The notes beneath the pieces were generated by a model, which was not told the DNA's origin, searched no databases, and worked only from the letters and a program-made list of their open reading frames with translations. From positions 1 through 60,421 of the forward strand of contig CAWCOU010000005.1 of assembly GCA_963797335.1 (NCBI GenBank): a DNA stretch of 60,421 nt, written 5' to 3'. How positions within the stretch are numbered: position 1 is the stretch's first letter; every line of letters starts with the position of its first letter. Shown here in pieces: positions 9,528 to 19,346 of this stretch. Position numbers and translations under genes: made by a program. This DNA is from CAWCOU01 sp963797335. Its GTDB lineage: Bacteria; Pseudomonadota; Gammaproteobacteria; JAURND01.

Positions 9528-10976
9528 ATGCAAAACGAACGTCGTTACTTAGACAAACTAGTCAATAAAAAATACGAACATGGCTTTATCACCGACATTG
9601 AAAGCGAGGCCTTCGCGCCCGGACTCAATGAAGAAGTGGTCAGACGCATCTCCGCCAAAAAAAACGAGCCCGAATTCCTATTAGAATGGCGACTAAAAGC
9701 CTACCACCATTGGTTAACCTTAACGCCGCCAGCCTGGCCACACCTAGAATACCCACCCATCGACTACCAAAGCATAGGTTACTTCTCGGCCCCAAAATCC
9801 CAAAAAAACGCCCCCAAAAGCTTAGACGAAGTCGATCCAGCCCTCATCGAAACCTACAAAAAGTTAGGCATACCCCTGCACGAACACGCCAAACTAGCCG
9901 GGGTGGCAGTCGACGCTGTTTTCGACAGCGTATCCGTAGCCACCACCTTTAAAGGCAAATTAGCAGAAGCCGGGGTCATCTTTTGCTCATTCTCAGAGGC
10001 AGTCCAACAATACCCTGAGCTGGTCCAGCGCTACTTAGGCAGCGTCGTACCATACCAAGATAATTTTTACGCCACGTTAAACTCCGCCGTATTCAGCGAT
10101 GGTTCGTTTGTATACGTACCCAAAGGCGTGCGTTGCCCCATGGAGTTATCCACCTATTTTCGTATTAATGCTGCCAATACTGGGCAATTTGAGCGGACCT
10201 TAATTATTGCCGATGAAGGGGCTTACGTCAGTTACCTAGAAGGCTGCACGGCGCCTATGCGAGATGAAAACCAATTACATGCAGCTGTAGTTGAGTTGGT
10301 AGCTCTGGAGCGCGCCCAGATTAAATACTCCACCGTGCAAAACTGGTACCCAGGCGATCACGAAGGGCGAGGCGGGATTTATAACTTTGTCACCAAGCGA
10401 GGCGCTTGCCGTGGTGACTACGCCAAAATTTCCTGGACGCAAATTGAGACCGGTTCCGCCATCACCTGGAAATACCCCAGCGTTATTTTAAAAGGGGATT
10501 ACTCCGTCGGCGAATTTTATTCGGTGGCTTTAACCAATCATTACCAACAGGCCGATACCGGCACTAAAATGATTCACCTGGGCAAAAACACTCGAAGCAC
10601 CATTATTTCTAAGGGCATTTCGGCAGGACACGGCCAAAATAGCTATCGAGGATTGGTGCGGATGAGCCCAGGGGCCGTCAATGCCCGCAATTATACCCAA
10701 TGCGATACCTTGTTATTGGGCGATCAATGTGGCGGTCATACCTTTCCTTATATCGAAGTAAAAAATAATACAGCGCAGGTGGAACACGAAGCATCCACCG
10801 CAAAAATCAACGAAGAACAATTATTTTATTGCCGCCAACGCGGAATTTCCGAAGAAGATGCCATTTCGATGATCGTCAATGGTTTTTGTAAAGCCGTGTT
10901 TAAAGAGCTACCCATGGAATTTGCGGTAGAAGCGCAAAAACTCATGGAAGTCAGCCTGGAAGGTAGCGTCGGTTAG
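9528..10976 (+). CDS. sufB: Fe-S cluster assembly scaffold SufB
   Basis: SufB is the core scaffold of the SufBC2D complex, which assembles iron-sulfur clusters in the cytoplasm. The 482 residues compare with 495 in E. coli. The conserved beta-helix core is visible: YVPKGVRCPMELSTYFRIN, the segment NARNYTQCDTLLLGDQCGGHTFP with the conserved Cys, then EHEASTAKINEEQLFYCRQRGI. The ATG at 9528 follows GAGAGAAAA. It heads an operon running to sufT with short gaps or overlaps, so all of it is probably co-transcribed. Confidence 0.98.
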   Translation: MQNERRYLDKLVNKKYEHGFITDIESEAFAPGLNEEVVRRISAKKNEPEFLLEWRLKAYHHWLTLTPPAWPHLEYPPIDYQSIGYFSAPKSQKNAPKSLDEVDPALIETYKKLGIPLHEHAKLAGVAVDAVFDSVSVATTFKGKLAEAGVIFCSFSEAVQQYPELVQRYLGSVVPYQDNFYATLNSAVFSDGSFVYVPKGVRCPMELSTYFRINAANTGQFERTLIIADEGAYVSYLEGCTAPMRDENQLHAAVVELVALERAQIKYSTVQNWYPGDHEGRGGIYNFVTKRGACRGDYAKISWTQIETGSAITWKYPSVILKGDYSVGEFYSVALTNHYQQADTGTKMIHLGKNTRSTIISKGISAGHGQNSYRGLVRMSPGAVNARNYTQCDTLLLGDQCGGHTFPYIEVKNNTAQVEHEASTAKINEEQLFYCRQRGISEEDAISMIVNGFCKAVFKELPMEFAVEAQKLMEVSLEGSVG

Positions 10977-10998
10977 GGTTTTTTTAAAGAGATACGTC

Positions 10999-11766
10999 AT
11001 GCTAAACATTGAAAATCTACACGCTCAAATTGTCGGTGGTAAAACCGTGCTCCGTGGCGTCAATTTAACGATTCGCCCGGGTGAAGTGCATGCCATTATG
11101 GGGCCGAATGGTTCCGGAAAAAGTACACTGGCCAACATCTTGGCCGGCCAAGAAGATTACGAAGTAACCGGTGGTAAAGTGCAGTTTCAAGGCGAAGACT
11201 TGCTGTCCTTAGCCATTGAAGACCGCGCCGCTAAAGGCTTATTTTTAGGGTTCCAATACCCGGTGGAAATCCCCGGCGTTAATAACATGTATTTTCTGAA
11301 AGCGGCGTTGAATAACTTACGCAAAAAACGCGGCGAACCCGAGTTAGACGCGTTTGATTTTATGACCCGCATCAAATCGTTGGCCGCGACCTTAGAGATG
11401 GACGAAAGTTTTCTCCAGCGTGCGGTCAACGAAGGTTTTTCAGGCGGTGAAAAAAAACGGAATGAAATATTGCAAATGCTGGTGTTGGAACCGACATTGG
11501 CTATTTTAGATGAAACCGATTCGGGACTGGATATTGATGCCTTGCAAATTGTGGCTCGCGGAGTCAATAGCTTGCGTCGATCCGATCGAGCGATTTTAGT
11601 GGTGACCCATTATCAACGCTTACTCAATTATATCGTGCCGGATTACGTGCATGTGTTAGTCGACGGTCGCATCATCAAATCCGGCGGTAAAGAATTAGCG
11701 CTGGAGTTAGAAGAAAAAGGCTATAGCTGGTTAGATAATTTGTGGGTGGATGAGGAGAGAAAATGA
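10999..11766 (+). CDS. sufC: Fe-S assembly ATPase SufC
   Basis: SufC is the ABC-type ATPase of SufBC2D. The 255 residues carry Walker A GPNGSGKST, signature FSGGEKKRNE, Walker B LAILDETDSGLD, and the His switch VVTHYQR. It starts 22 bases after sufB and overlaps sufD by four bases (ATGA), a sign of translational coupling. Confidence 0.98.
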   Translation: MLNIENLHAQIVGGKTVLRGVNLTIRPGEVHAIMGPNGSGKSTLANILAGQEDYEVTGGKVQFQGEDLLSLAIEDRAAKGLFLGFQYPVEIPGVNNMYFLKAALNNLRKKRGEPELDAFDFMTRIKSLAATLEMDESFLQRAVNEGFSGGEKKRNEILQMLVLEPTLAILDETDSGLDIDALQIVARGVNSLRRSDRAILVVTHYQRLLNYIVPDYVHVLVDGRIIKSGGKELALELEEKGYSWLDNLWVDEERK

Positions 11767-13067
11767 GCAGCGAACTATTAGCGCATGGGCAAAATTTGCA
11801 ATCGTTGCGCACGCAGTTTGAGTTCAGCGGTCCACCCTGGTTAAAACAATTACAAAGCACAGCGTGGCAAGCTTTTTGTCAGCGCGGTTTTCCCAGCCGT
11901 CGCGAGGAGCTTTGGAAGTATACGGATTTAACCTTCCTGGAAAAGTTGTCGTTCATCGCTGCGCCCTGTCTGACCGACATTAAGTTACCCGAAAAATTAT
12001 TACCGGACGTCAACCGCTTGGTGTTTATCAACGGCTATTTTCAAGAAACCTTATCGGACTTACCACCCGCAGTCACCGTTTTACCACTATCCCAGATATG
12101 GCAGGAAGGTGCGGAGCAAATCAAACCCTATTTGACAGAAGCCGCTGCGCTATCCTCTTGGCAAGCGCCTGCGTTGTTGAACCTGGCATTTGCGCGGGAG
12201 GGAATTTATCTGCGAGTGGCGGCGCAAACCCAGCTTGAAAAACCGTTGCATTTATTATTTATCACGACCACGACCGATGAAACGCCGGTGATAGATCAAC
12301 CCTGTAATCTGTTTATCTTCGATACCCAAAGTGAGGGCACGATCGTAGAGGAGCATTGGAGTACAACTAAAGCCACTTACTATAAGAACGTATTAACCAC
12401 GGTTCAATTAAATGCCGGCGCGCGTTTGGATTATTACAAAATTCAGCGTGAGGCCACGACGGCTATTCATACCGCCGCCACTCATATTAGGCAACACCGT
12501 GACAGCCAGCTGCACAGTTATCAAATTTCATTGGGCAGTCGATTGGCGCGCGACGATATTTCCGTCACCTTAGCCGATGGCGCAAGTTGCCAATTGCGCG
12601 GACTGTATTTATTAGCAGAGAATCAGCACGTCGATCACCATACCCGCGTCGACCATTACGGTAGGAGCGCAAGCAGCGAAGAAAATTACAAGGGTATATT
12701 AACGGATAAATCCAAAGGGGTGTTTAATGGTAAAATTGTCGTTCACCCCGGCGCACAAAAAACCCGATCGGTGCAAACCAATAAAAATATAGTGCTGACA
12801 AAAACTGCGGAAATGAACACGAAACCGGAATTGGAAATTTACGCCGACGATATTCAGTGTCGCCACGGTGCGACGGTGGGTCAATTAGATCCAAACGCCC
12901 TGTTTTATTTGCGTTCACGTGGCATAGCGCTGGATGCGGCCGCCACTTTATTAACTCAAGCATTTGCAGAAGAAATATTAACGCCAATTCATTCAAAACT
13001 CATCGCTGCGTACATTCAAACCTGGGTAACTGAAAAATTAGCTTCTTATACCATGACACCGATATGA
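11763..13067 (+). CDS. sufD: Fe-S assembly protein SufD
   Basis: SufD is the SufB paralogue in the SufBC2D scaffold. The 434-residue protein is diverged at the N-terminus, as is usual, but keeps the C-terminal motif DDIQCRHGATVGQLD with the Cys and His counted as functionally important in E. coli SufD, then LFYLRSRGI. It overlaps sufC upstream and sufS downstream by four bases each. Confidence 0.96.
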   Translation: MSSELLAHGQNLQSLRTQFEFSGPPWLKQLQSTAWQAFCQRGFPSRREELWKYTDLTFLEKLSFIAAPCLTDIKLPEKLLPDVNRLVFINGYFQETLSDLPPAVTVLPLSQIWQEGAEQIKPYLTEAAALSSWQAPALLNLAFAREGIYLRVAAQTQLEKPLHLLFITTTTDETPVIDQPCNLFIFDTQSEGTIVEEHWSTTKATYYKNVLTTVQLNAGARLDYYKIQREATTAIHTAATHIRQHRDSQLHSYQISLGSRLARDDISVTLADGASCQLRGLYLLAENQHVDHHTRVDHYGRSASSEENYKGILTDKSKGVFNGKIVVHPGAQKTRSVQTNKNIVLTKTAEMNTKPELEIYADDIQCRHGATVGQLDPNALFYLRSRGIALDAAATLLTQAFAEEILTPIHSKLIAAYIQTWVTEKLASYTMTPI

Positions 13068-14320
13068 CTACGTTAACCTCTGTACTGACAGCTGACGAGA
13101 TCGCTCGCATACGTGCGGATTTCCCGTTGTTACAGCAACGGGAACACGGTTATCCCCTGGCGTATTTGGATAACAGCAATACCACACAAAAACCAAACAC
13201 GGTTTTGCAGGCGATGGAGCATTACTATCGTTATGACAATGCCAATGTGCACCGCAGCGTCTACGCCTTAAGTGAACGAGCCACGGAAGATTACGAAGCG
13301 GCGCGTGATAAAATTCAACAACTCATCCATGCCGAACATCGGCATGAAATTATTTTTGTTAAAGGTGCTACCGAAGGCATTAATTTAATCGCCAGCAGCT
13401 TTGCTCGTGCGCATATCAAAGCAGGGGATGAAATTATCATTAGCGTGATGGAGCATCATGCCAATATTGTGCCTTGGCAATGGGTGTGTGAACAATACGG
13501 TGCGACATTACGCGTCATACCCATCGATGATAACGGCGAATTGGATTTTGCTGCTTACAGCGACATGCTCAATGCGCGAACACGCTTGGTGGCAATAACG
13601 CATGTTTCCAATGTCTTGGGCACTATCAATCCCGTGCAGCGCATTATTGCTCGTGCACATGCTGAACAAGTGCCGGTGTTGCTAGACGGTGCGCAAGCCG
13701 TGCCCCATCTGCCGGTTGATGTGCAGGCCTTGGACTGTGATTTCTATGTATTCTCTGGGCATAAAATGTATGGACCGACGGGCACGGGTGTGGTTTATGG
13801 TAAAACGAAATGGTTAGAGAAAATGCCGCCGTACCAGGGTGGTGGCAGTATGATTCAACAAGTGAGTTTTGCTAAAACCACGTATCAGAAATTACCGTAT
13901 AAATTTGAGGCGGGCACTCCCAATATTGCGGGTATGATCGGTTTAGGAGCTGCTGTCGATTATTTGCAGCAATTGGGTTTATCTCGTATTTGCGCCTACG
14001 AACAGCAATTATTGCAAGAAGCCACCGCACAATTAACCACCGTGCCCGGATTACGTATCATAGGTACAGCAACTGAAAAAGCAGCGGTCATTTCTTTTGT
14101 GATGGCAGACATTCACCCTCATGATATTGGCACCGTACTCGATAGCCGTGGCTTAGCCGTTAGAGTAGGGCATCACTGTGCGATGCCGCTGATGGAACGT
14201 TATCAGGTGCCAGCCACGGTTCGCGTTTCGTTTGCACCTTATAATACGACCGAGGAAATTACCGCATTGATCGAAGCATTACGCGAAGCGCAAAGGATAT
14301 TTCAAGTATGTCCGGATTGA
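13064..14320 (+). CDS. sufS: Cysteine desulfurase SufS
   Basis: SufS is a PLP enzyme that takes sulfur from cysteine for cluster assembly. The 418 residues show the substrate/PLP region MEHHANIVPWQW, PLP-binding DGAQAVPH, the Schiff-base lysine in FSGHKMYGPTG, and the active-site cysteine in RVGHHCAMPLM. It is a group II desulfurase expected to pass sulfur to SufU. It overlaps sufD by four bases and sufU by 13. Confidence 0.98.
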   Translation: MTTLTSVLTADEIARIRADFPLLQQREHGYPLAYLDNSNTTQKPNTVLQAMEHYYRYDNANVHRSVYALSERATEDYEAARDKIQQLIHAEHRHEIIFVKGATEGINLIASSFARAHIKAGDEIIISVMEHHANIVPWQWVCEQYGATLRVIPIDDNGELDFAAYSDMLNARTRLVAITHVSNVLGTINPVQRIIARAHAEQVPVLLDGAQAVPHLPVDVQALDCDFYVFSGHKMYGPTGTGVVYGKTKWLEKMPPYQGGGSMIQQVSFAKTTYQKLPYKFEAGTPNIAGMIGLGAAVDYLQQLGLSRICAYEQQLLQEATAQLTTVPGLRIIGTATEKAAVISFVMADIHPHDIGTVLDSRGLAVRVGHHCAMPLMERYQVPATVRVSFAPYNTTEEITALIEALREAQRIFQVCPD

Positions 14321-14775
14321 ATGAATTATACCAACAAGTCATCATCGATCACGGCCGTAGGCCGCGTAATTTCGCCGCCTCCCCGCAAGCCAATGCGGTT
14401 TTAGAAGGGTATAATCCCTTATGTGGCGATCGTTTGACTGTCTATTTGACTGAACAAGCCGGCATGGTTCAGGACGTGACATTCCAAGGCAGCGGTTGCG
14501 CGATATCCATGGCTTCTGCTTCGTTAATGACCGAAGCCGTCAAGGGCAAAAGCTGCGCGGAAGCAGTTGCGTTATTTGAAGATTTCCAACGATTAGTCAC
14601 TCATGGCCAAGAACCTGAGTTACTGGAACGACTGGGTAAATTATGTGTATTCGCCGGTGTGTCGGAATACCCGGCCCGCGTGAAATGCGCCACTTTGGGT
14701 TGGCATGCCTTATTGGGAGCGATCCGTCACGAACAAACACCCGTGACCAGCGATGAATCAGACCCCAATAATTAA
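14308..14775 (+). CDS. sufU: SufU-type sulfur-transfer protein
   Basis: At 155 residues, the protein has the three conserved Cys of the IscU/SufU fold: NPLCGD, GSGCAIS and RVKCATLGWHAL. The insertion before the third Cys (LERLGKLCVFAGVSEYPARVK) marks the Gram-positive SufU type rather than a true IscU scaffold. SufU takes sulfur from SufS through a zinc site. The start lies inside sufS after AAAGGA. SufU paired with SufBCDS is an alternative to SufE, and no sufE is in the window. Confidence 0.94.
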   Translation: MSGLNELYQQVIIDHGRRPRNFAASPQANAVLEGYNPLCGDRLTVYLTEQAGMVQDVTFQGSGCAISMASASLMTEAVKGKSCAEAVALFEDFQRLVTHGQEPELLERLGKLCVFAGVSEYPARVKCATLGWHALLGAIRHEQTPVTSDESDPNN

Positions 14776-14799
14776 AAATGTTAAATCAGGAGTTTATTT

Positions 14800-15150
14800 A
14801 TGGCAGAAAATATGATCTCGATAACCGAAAGCGCACGGCAGCATATCCAAGCATTCCTGCAAGACAAACCGGAAACATGTGGATTTCGCATGGCCGTGAA
14901 AACAACCGGTTGCTCCGGCTATTCTTATATTGCCGATATTGCTGAGGCTCAACCCACCGATTTACGGTTAACCATCGATGGCATTCCTGTATTTATTGCC
15001 GAAAGTAGTGTCCCTATTATCAAAAATACGGTCATTGATTTTATCGCCAAAGGCAGCGGTCAAAAACAACTGACTTTTCAAAATCCTAACGCTGGGGCTT
15101 TATGCGGCTGCGGTGAAAGCTTCACCTTAAAAAAAGAAGGTGAAGAGTGA
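14800..15150 (+). CDS. A-type Fe-S carrier (IscA/SufA/HesB family)
   Basis: The 116-residue A-type carrier has the three conserved cysteines in TTGCSGYSY and ALCGCGESF. Such proteins receive clusters from the scaffold and deliver them to targets. A good ribosome site (CAGGAG) precedes the ATG. Its position within the suf operon suggests the SufA role. IscA and ErpA are similar enough in sequence that I leave the symbol open. Confidence 0.93.
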   Translation: MAENMISITESARQHIQAFLQDKPETCGFRMAVKTTGCSGYSYIADIAEAQPTDLRLTIDGIPVFIAESSVPIIKNTVIDFIAKGSGQKQLTFQNPNAGALCGCGESFTLKKEGEE

Positions 15151-15689
15151 CAGACCATACGATCGTTGTCTTAAATCGCGACGTCGATGCTTTATTAATC
15201 CCTTCCGGCGCAAAAATCTATTTGCGCGAAGGCACAGAAGTGACCATCACTCAGGAATTGGGTCATAGCTTTACGGTCAACATTTACGGCAATTTGGCGC
15301 GGATCGAGGGTAAGGATGCCGATGCCCTGGGCAAAGAAGCCAAAGCCATGACAACCGAGCTTCCCGAAGGAATGTCAGTGCACGATTGGGTGTGGACGCA
15401 GTTAAAAACCTGTTACGACCCAGAAATTCCCGTCAATATTGTCGATTTAGGTTTAGTCTACGCTTGTCAGATCAAGGAAATCACCCCAGAGGAAGGCTAT
15501 AAAGTCGCGATTACCATGACATTGACAGCACCCGGCTGTGGTATGGGTCCGGTGATCGTCGAAGACGTCAAGCAAAAACTGAATGCATTACCATTAATCA
15601 AAGAAACCCAAGTGGAATTGGTATTTGATCCACCCTGGGATCGTAGTATGATGTCTGATCTAGCAAAATTAGAATTAGGTATGTTTTAG
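15147..15689 (+). CDS. sufT: SufT, MIP18/DUF59 Fe-S assembly factor
   Basis: This 180-residue protein has an N-terminal region of about 80 residues and a C-terminal MIP18 (DUF59) domain with CYDPEIPVNIVDLGLVY and TAPGCGMGP. Proteins of this layout at the end of suf operons are named SufT and help Fe-S protein maturation. It begins with GTG, overlapping the preceding stop as GTGA, which suggests coupled translation. rimO, a radical-SAM Fe-S enzyme, follows three bases later. Confidence 0.94.
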   Translation: MTDHTIVVLNRDVDALLIPSGAKIYLREGTEVTITQELGHSFTVNIYGNLARIEGKDADALGKEAKAMTTELPEGMSVHDWVWTQLKTCYDPEIPVNIVDLGLVYACQIKEITPEEGYKVAITMTLTAPGCGMGPVIVEDVKQKLNALPLIKETQVELVFDPPWDRSMMSDLAKLELGMF

Positions 15690-15692
15690 TCT

Positions 15693-17024
15693 ATGAAATC
15701 TCAATCGGTCATCCCCAAAGTCGGATTCGTCAGCCTCGGCTGCCCTAAAGCCTTAGTCGATTCCGAACGCATCCTCACCCAATTACGGGCGGAAGGTTAC
15801 CAATTAGTGCCGCAATACCAGCAAGCCGACTTAGTGGTGGTGAACACCTGTGGCTTTATTGAAGAAGCCGTCAATGAATCGTTGGATGCCATTGGCGAAG
15901 CCTTAACTGAAAATGGCAAAGTCATCGTAACAGGCTGTCTGGGCAAAAAAACAGAACGCATCCGAGCCCAATTTCCCGATGTGCTGGCCATCACTGGTCC
16001 GCAAGATTATGCGGCAGTGATGCAAGCGGTGCATCAACATTTACCCATACCTGCTGATCCGTTTGTCAATTTACTGCCCCCGCAGGGTGTGAAACTGACA
16101 CCACCCCATTACGCGTATTTAAAAATTTCCGAAGGCTGTAATCATAAATGCTCATTCTGCATTATCCCGGACATGCGCGGTAAATTAGTCAGTCGTCCAG
16201 TGCATGAAGTATTGCGGGAAGCCGAACAATTGGTGAAGGCGGGCGTCAAAGAATTATTAATTATTTCCCAGGATACCAGTGCCTACGGCGTTGATGTAAA
16301 ATACAAATCGGAAGTTTGGCGTGACCGAACCGTGAAAACACGGATGACGGAGTTAGTGACGGCGTTATCGGAATTAGACATATGGGTACGCTTGCATTAT
16401 GTCTATCCCTACCCACACGTCGATGAAGTGATACCGTTGATGGCGCAGGGTCGATTACTGCCGTATTTGGATGTGCCGCTGCAGCACGCCAATGCGCGAA
16501 TTTTAAAACAAATGAAACGCCCGGCCAGCGGCGAAGACAATCTCAGCCGTATTCAAAGTTGGCGAAAAATTTGCCCGGAGATTAGCGTACGAAGCACCTT
16601 TATCGTCGGGTTTCCCGGTGAAACAGACGCTGAGTTTCAAGAGCTATTGACTTTTTTAAAGGCTGCGGAATTGGATCGAGTCGGATGCTTTAAATATTCA
16701 GCAGTGGAGGGCGCCAAAGCGAATGAATTGCCAGACCCAGTGCCGGAAGCCGTGAAGCAAGAACGCTGGGAAGAGTTCATGTCGGTGGCTGCAGATATCA
16801 GTCGCAAACGATTGCAAAACAAAGTGGGTCAAACTTTGCAAGTATTGGTCGATGAAATCGATGCGCAAGGCGCGATTGCTCGCAGTGCTGCCGATGCGCC
16901 AGAGATCGATGGCAGAGTGTTTATTCGAGAAGCATCGATGCTAAAGCCAGGTATGTGGGCTCAAGTGCTCATTGAAGAAGCCGATGATTATGATTTATAC
17001 GGTTCTATCTCGCGAACACTATAA
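15693..17024 (+). CDS. rimO: Ribosomal protein uS12 methylthiotransferase RimO
   Basis: RimO adds a methylthio group to an aspartate of ribosomal protein S12. The 443 residues match E. coli (441). The N-terminal UPF0004 domain has Cys in LGCPKA, NTCGFI and TGCLG for the auxiliary cluster; the radical-SAM domain has CNHKCSFC; a C-terminal TRAM domain follows. It begins three bases after sufT and probably rides on the suf transcript, fitting for an enzyme with two 4Fe-4S clusters. Confidence 0.97.
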   Translation: MKSQSVIPKVGFVSLGCPKALVDSERILTQLRAEGYQLVPQYQQADLVVVNTCGFIEEAVNESLDAIGEALTENGKVIVTGCLGKKTERIRAQFPDVLAITGPQDYAAVMQAVHQHLPIPADPFVNLLPPQGVKLTPPHYAYLKISEGCNHKCSFCIIPDMRGKLVSRPVHEVLREAEQLVKAGVKELLIISQDTSAYGVDVKYKSEVWRDRTVKTRMTELVTALSELDIWVRLHYVYPYPHVDEVIPLMAQGRLLPYLDVPLQHANARILKQMKRPASGEDNLSRIQSWRKICPEISVRSTFIVGFPGETDAEFQELLTFLKAAELDRVGCFKYSAVEGAKANELPDPVPEAVKQERWEEFMSVAADISRKRLQNKVGQTLQVLVDEIDAQGAIARSAADAPEIDGRVFIREASMLKPGMWAQVLIEEADDYDLYGSISRTL

Positions 17025-17042
17025 ATAATATCAGGTCCAGAA

Positions 17043-17153
17043 AATACTCTCCTTCTCCCCTTGTGGGAGAAGGATATTTATTAAGATGTTTTCCTTAAGT
17101 TGACGCCTATACCCACAGGGGGAGAAGGAGAGGATTTTCTTAAGTTGACGCCT
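17043..17153. repeat. REP-like hairpin and tandem unit before guaA
   Basis: A hairpin CCTTCTCCC/GGGAGAAGG at 17051-17073 belongs to the same family as 9151-9353. It is followed by two copies of CTTAAGTTGACGCCT (17094-17108 and 17139-17153) separated by a second, degenerate hairpin arm (GGGGGAGAAGG). This looks like two units of a degraded repeat between rimO and guaA, and it may also end the rimO transcript. Confidence 0.65.
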
Positions 17154-17198
17154 TAATTTTGGCGGACGAGCTTGTCCGCGTTCCCAGGTGAGGTGCCT

Positions 17199-18851
17199 AT
17201 GAACAAACCAGAACCACACACAGATATTAGCTCCTATCAAACCCCCGTGCTGATGAATTCTTCCTACACGCCGTTGAGTGGCAATATCCACGATCAACGC
17301 ATTCTCATTATCGATTTCGGTTCTCAATACACGCAACTGATCGCACGCCGCGTGCGTGAATGCGGCGTTTACTGCGAAATTCTCTCTTATTTTGCCAGCC
17401 CCAAAGAAATTGCGGAAACCGCGCCTGACGGCATTATTCTCTCTGGTGGACCAGAAACCGTCACCACAGTGCTCACCGCTCGCGCACCACAAATCGTATT
17501 TGAATTGGGATGCCCGGTGTTGGGAATTTGTTATGGTATGCAAACCATGGCCTTGCAATTAGGTGGCGCTGTGCAATCAGCCAGTAAATGCGAATTTGGT
17601 TACGCGAAAATTATCGTGCGTGGTCATTCATCCATACTCAGTGGCATTGAAGATGAAACATCCGCACTCAATGAAAGTTTACTGGATGTGTGGATGAGTC
17701 ATGGCGATCAGGTCACTGAATTACCCACCGGTTTTAAATGCATTGCCAGTACCGAAAATTGCCCCATTGCCGGAATGGCCGATGAACAGCGGCGTTTTTA
17801 TGGCTTGCAATTTCATCCAGAGGTGACACAAACTCGGCAAGGTCAGCGCATTATTCGCCGATTTGTGCAAGATATTTGTGGCTGTGCGTCGTTGTGGACA
17901 CCGCAAAATATCATTGGAGACCGTATCCAACAAATTCGCGAACAAGTCGGGAGCGAAAAAGTATTGCTGGGCTTGTCTGGTGGCGTTGATTCGGCCGTGG
18001 TAGCTGCTTTACTGCATAAGGCGATTGGCGACCAATTAGTCTGTGTTTTTGTCGACACGGGTTTACTGCGTGCCCACGAAGGCGATGAAGTGATGCGCAC
18101 CTTTGGCGATCATTTTGGCATCCAGATTATTCGCGTCGACGCCGGCGCTCAATTTTTCCAAGCATTAAAAGGCGAAGCAGATCCTGAGCGCAAACGACAA
18201 ATTATTGGTCATTTATTTGTGCAGATTTTTGAACAAGAAGCAGCCAAGTTAACTGATGTGCAATGGTTGGCGCAAGGTACTATTTATCCCGACGTGATTG
18301 AATCAGCGGCCACTAAAACGGGTAAAGCCCAGGTCATTAAATCGCATCACAATGTCGGTGGTCTGCCAGCTAATATGCGATTAGGTCTCATCGAACCGAT
18401 TCGAGAACTCTTTAAAGACGAGGTTCGCAAAATCGGTTTAGAGTTAGGGTTGCCGTACGAAATGGTTTATCGCCACCCATTCCCTGGACCAGGTTTAGCG
18501 GTACGGGTTTTGGGAGAAGTGAAACCGGCCTATGTGGATATTTTGCAGCAAGCCGATGCCATTTTTTTGGAGGAGTTACGATCCCAACAGCTTTACCACA
18601 AAATTAGCCAAGCCTTTGCCGTGTTCTTGCCGGTGAAATCCGTAGGTGTTACTGGCGATGCTCGCAAATACGAATACGTCATCGCGCTACGCGCAGTGGA
18701 GACCGTGGATTTTATGACCGCGCGATTGGTGGAATTACCTTATGAGATCTTACATAAAATCGTGAGACGAATTTTGAACGAAGTCGCCGGCGTTTCCCGC
18801 GTCGTCTACGATATTTCTGAAAAACCCCCGGCGACAATTGAGTGGGAATAA
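17199..18851 (+). CDS. guaA: GMP synthase (glutamine-hydrolysing)
   Basis: GuaA converts XMP to GMP with glutamine and ATP. The 550-residue protein has an N-terminal class I amidotransferase domain (LIIDFGSQYTQL, GICYGMQTM with the nucleophile Cys, and QFHPEVTQT), then the PP-loop ATPase (LSGGVDSAV) and the C-terminal dimerisation domain (HPFPGPGLAVR). I chose the ATG at 17199 because AGGTGAGG precedes it; a TTG at 17172 is also in frame. The N-terminus is about 25 residues longer than in E. coli and the extra part has no known motif. tadA overlaps its 3' end. Confidence 0.97.
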   Translation: MNKPEPHTDISSYQTPVLMNSSYTPLSGNIHDQRILIIDFGSQYTQLIARRVRECGVYCEILSYFASPKEIAETAPDGIILSGGPETVTTVLTARAPQIVFELGCPVLGICYGMQTMALQLGGAVQSASKCEFGYAKIIVRGHSSILSGIEDETSALNESLLDVWMSHGDQVTELPTGFKCIASTENCPIAGMADEQRRFYGLQFHPEVTQTRQGQRIIRRFVQDICGCASLWTPQNIIGDRIQQIREQVGSEKVLLGLSGGVDSAVVAALLHKAIGDQLVCVFVDTGLLRAHEGDEVMRTFGDHFGIQIIRVDAGAQFFQALKGEADPERKRQIIGHLFVQIFEQEAAKLTDVQWLAQGTIYPDVIESAATKTGKAQVIKSHHNVGGLPANMRLGLIEPIRELFKDEVRKIGLELGLPYEMVYRHPFPGPGLAVRVLGEVKPAYVDILQQADAIFLEELRSQQLYHKISQAFAVFLPVKSVGVTGDARKYEYVIALRAVETVDFMTARLVELPYEILHKIVRRILNEVAGVSRVVYDISEKPPATIEWE

Positions 18852-19342
18852 CGCAACCGATACTGACGGAACGAGACTATCATTGGATGCGAGTAGCACT
18901 GGATTTAGCCCGCCACGCCAGTGCAGAGCAAGAAGTGCCCGTGGGCGCAGTGCTGGTTTTAAACGACGAAAGCCTGGGTGAGGGTTGGAATCAACCCATA
19001 GCCACCTCAGACCCCACCGCCCATGCTGAAATTATCGCCTTACGACAAGCTGCCCAACGGCAGCAAAACTACCGCTTGCCTGGTACCACGTTGTATGTGA
19101 CATTAGAACCGTGCGCAATGTGCCTGGGCGCTTTGTTACAAGCCCGCATCGAACGCTTGGTGTTCGGTGCATTGGATAGTAAAGCCGGCGCCGTGACCAG
19201 CGTTTTTAATTTATTAGATTCTTCCCAATTAAACCATCGCATCACCTGGGTAGGTGAATGCCTTGCCAATGAAAGCATCGCTTTATTGCAAGGTTTTTTT
19301 CAAAAACGCCGAGTAGCGATCAAAGAACAAACCAAGGAGTAA
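18842..19342 (+). CDS. tadA: tRNA-specific adenosine deaminase TadA
   Basis: TadA deaminates A34 of tRNA-Arg(ACG) to inosine. The 166-residue protein has the zinc motif TAHAEIIAL (His and catalytic Glu) and PCAMC. The N-terminal YHWMRVALDLA aligns with E. coli TadA upstream of the first in-frame ATG (18887), so a GTG start at 18842 inside the end of guaA is more likely. No clear ribosome site is visible there, which suggests coupled translation. Confidence 0.95.
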   Translation: MGITQPILTERDYHWMRVALDLARHASAEQEVPVGAVLVLNDESLGEGWNQPIATSDPTAHAEIIALRQAAQRQQNYRLPGTTLYVTLEPCAMCLGALLQARIERLVFGALDSKAGAVTSVFNLLDSSQLNHRITWVGECLANESIALLQGFFQKRRVAIKEQTKE

Positions 19343-19346
19343 TTTT

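Noticed and set aside
9298..9552. 84-codon frame before sufB
   Set aside because: It begins inside the palindromic repeat, has no ribosome site, and overlaps the sufB start.
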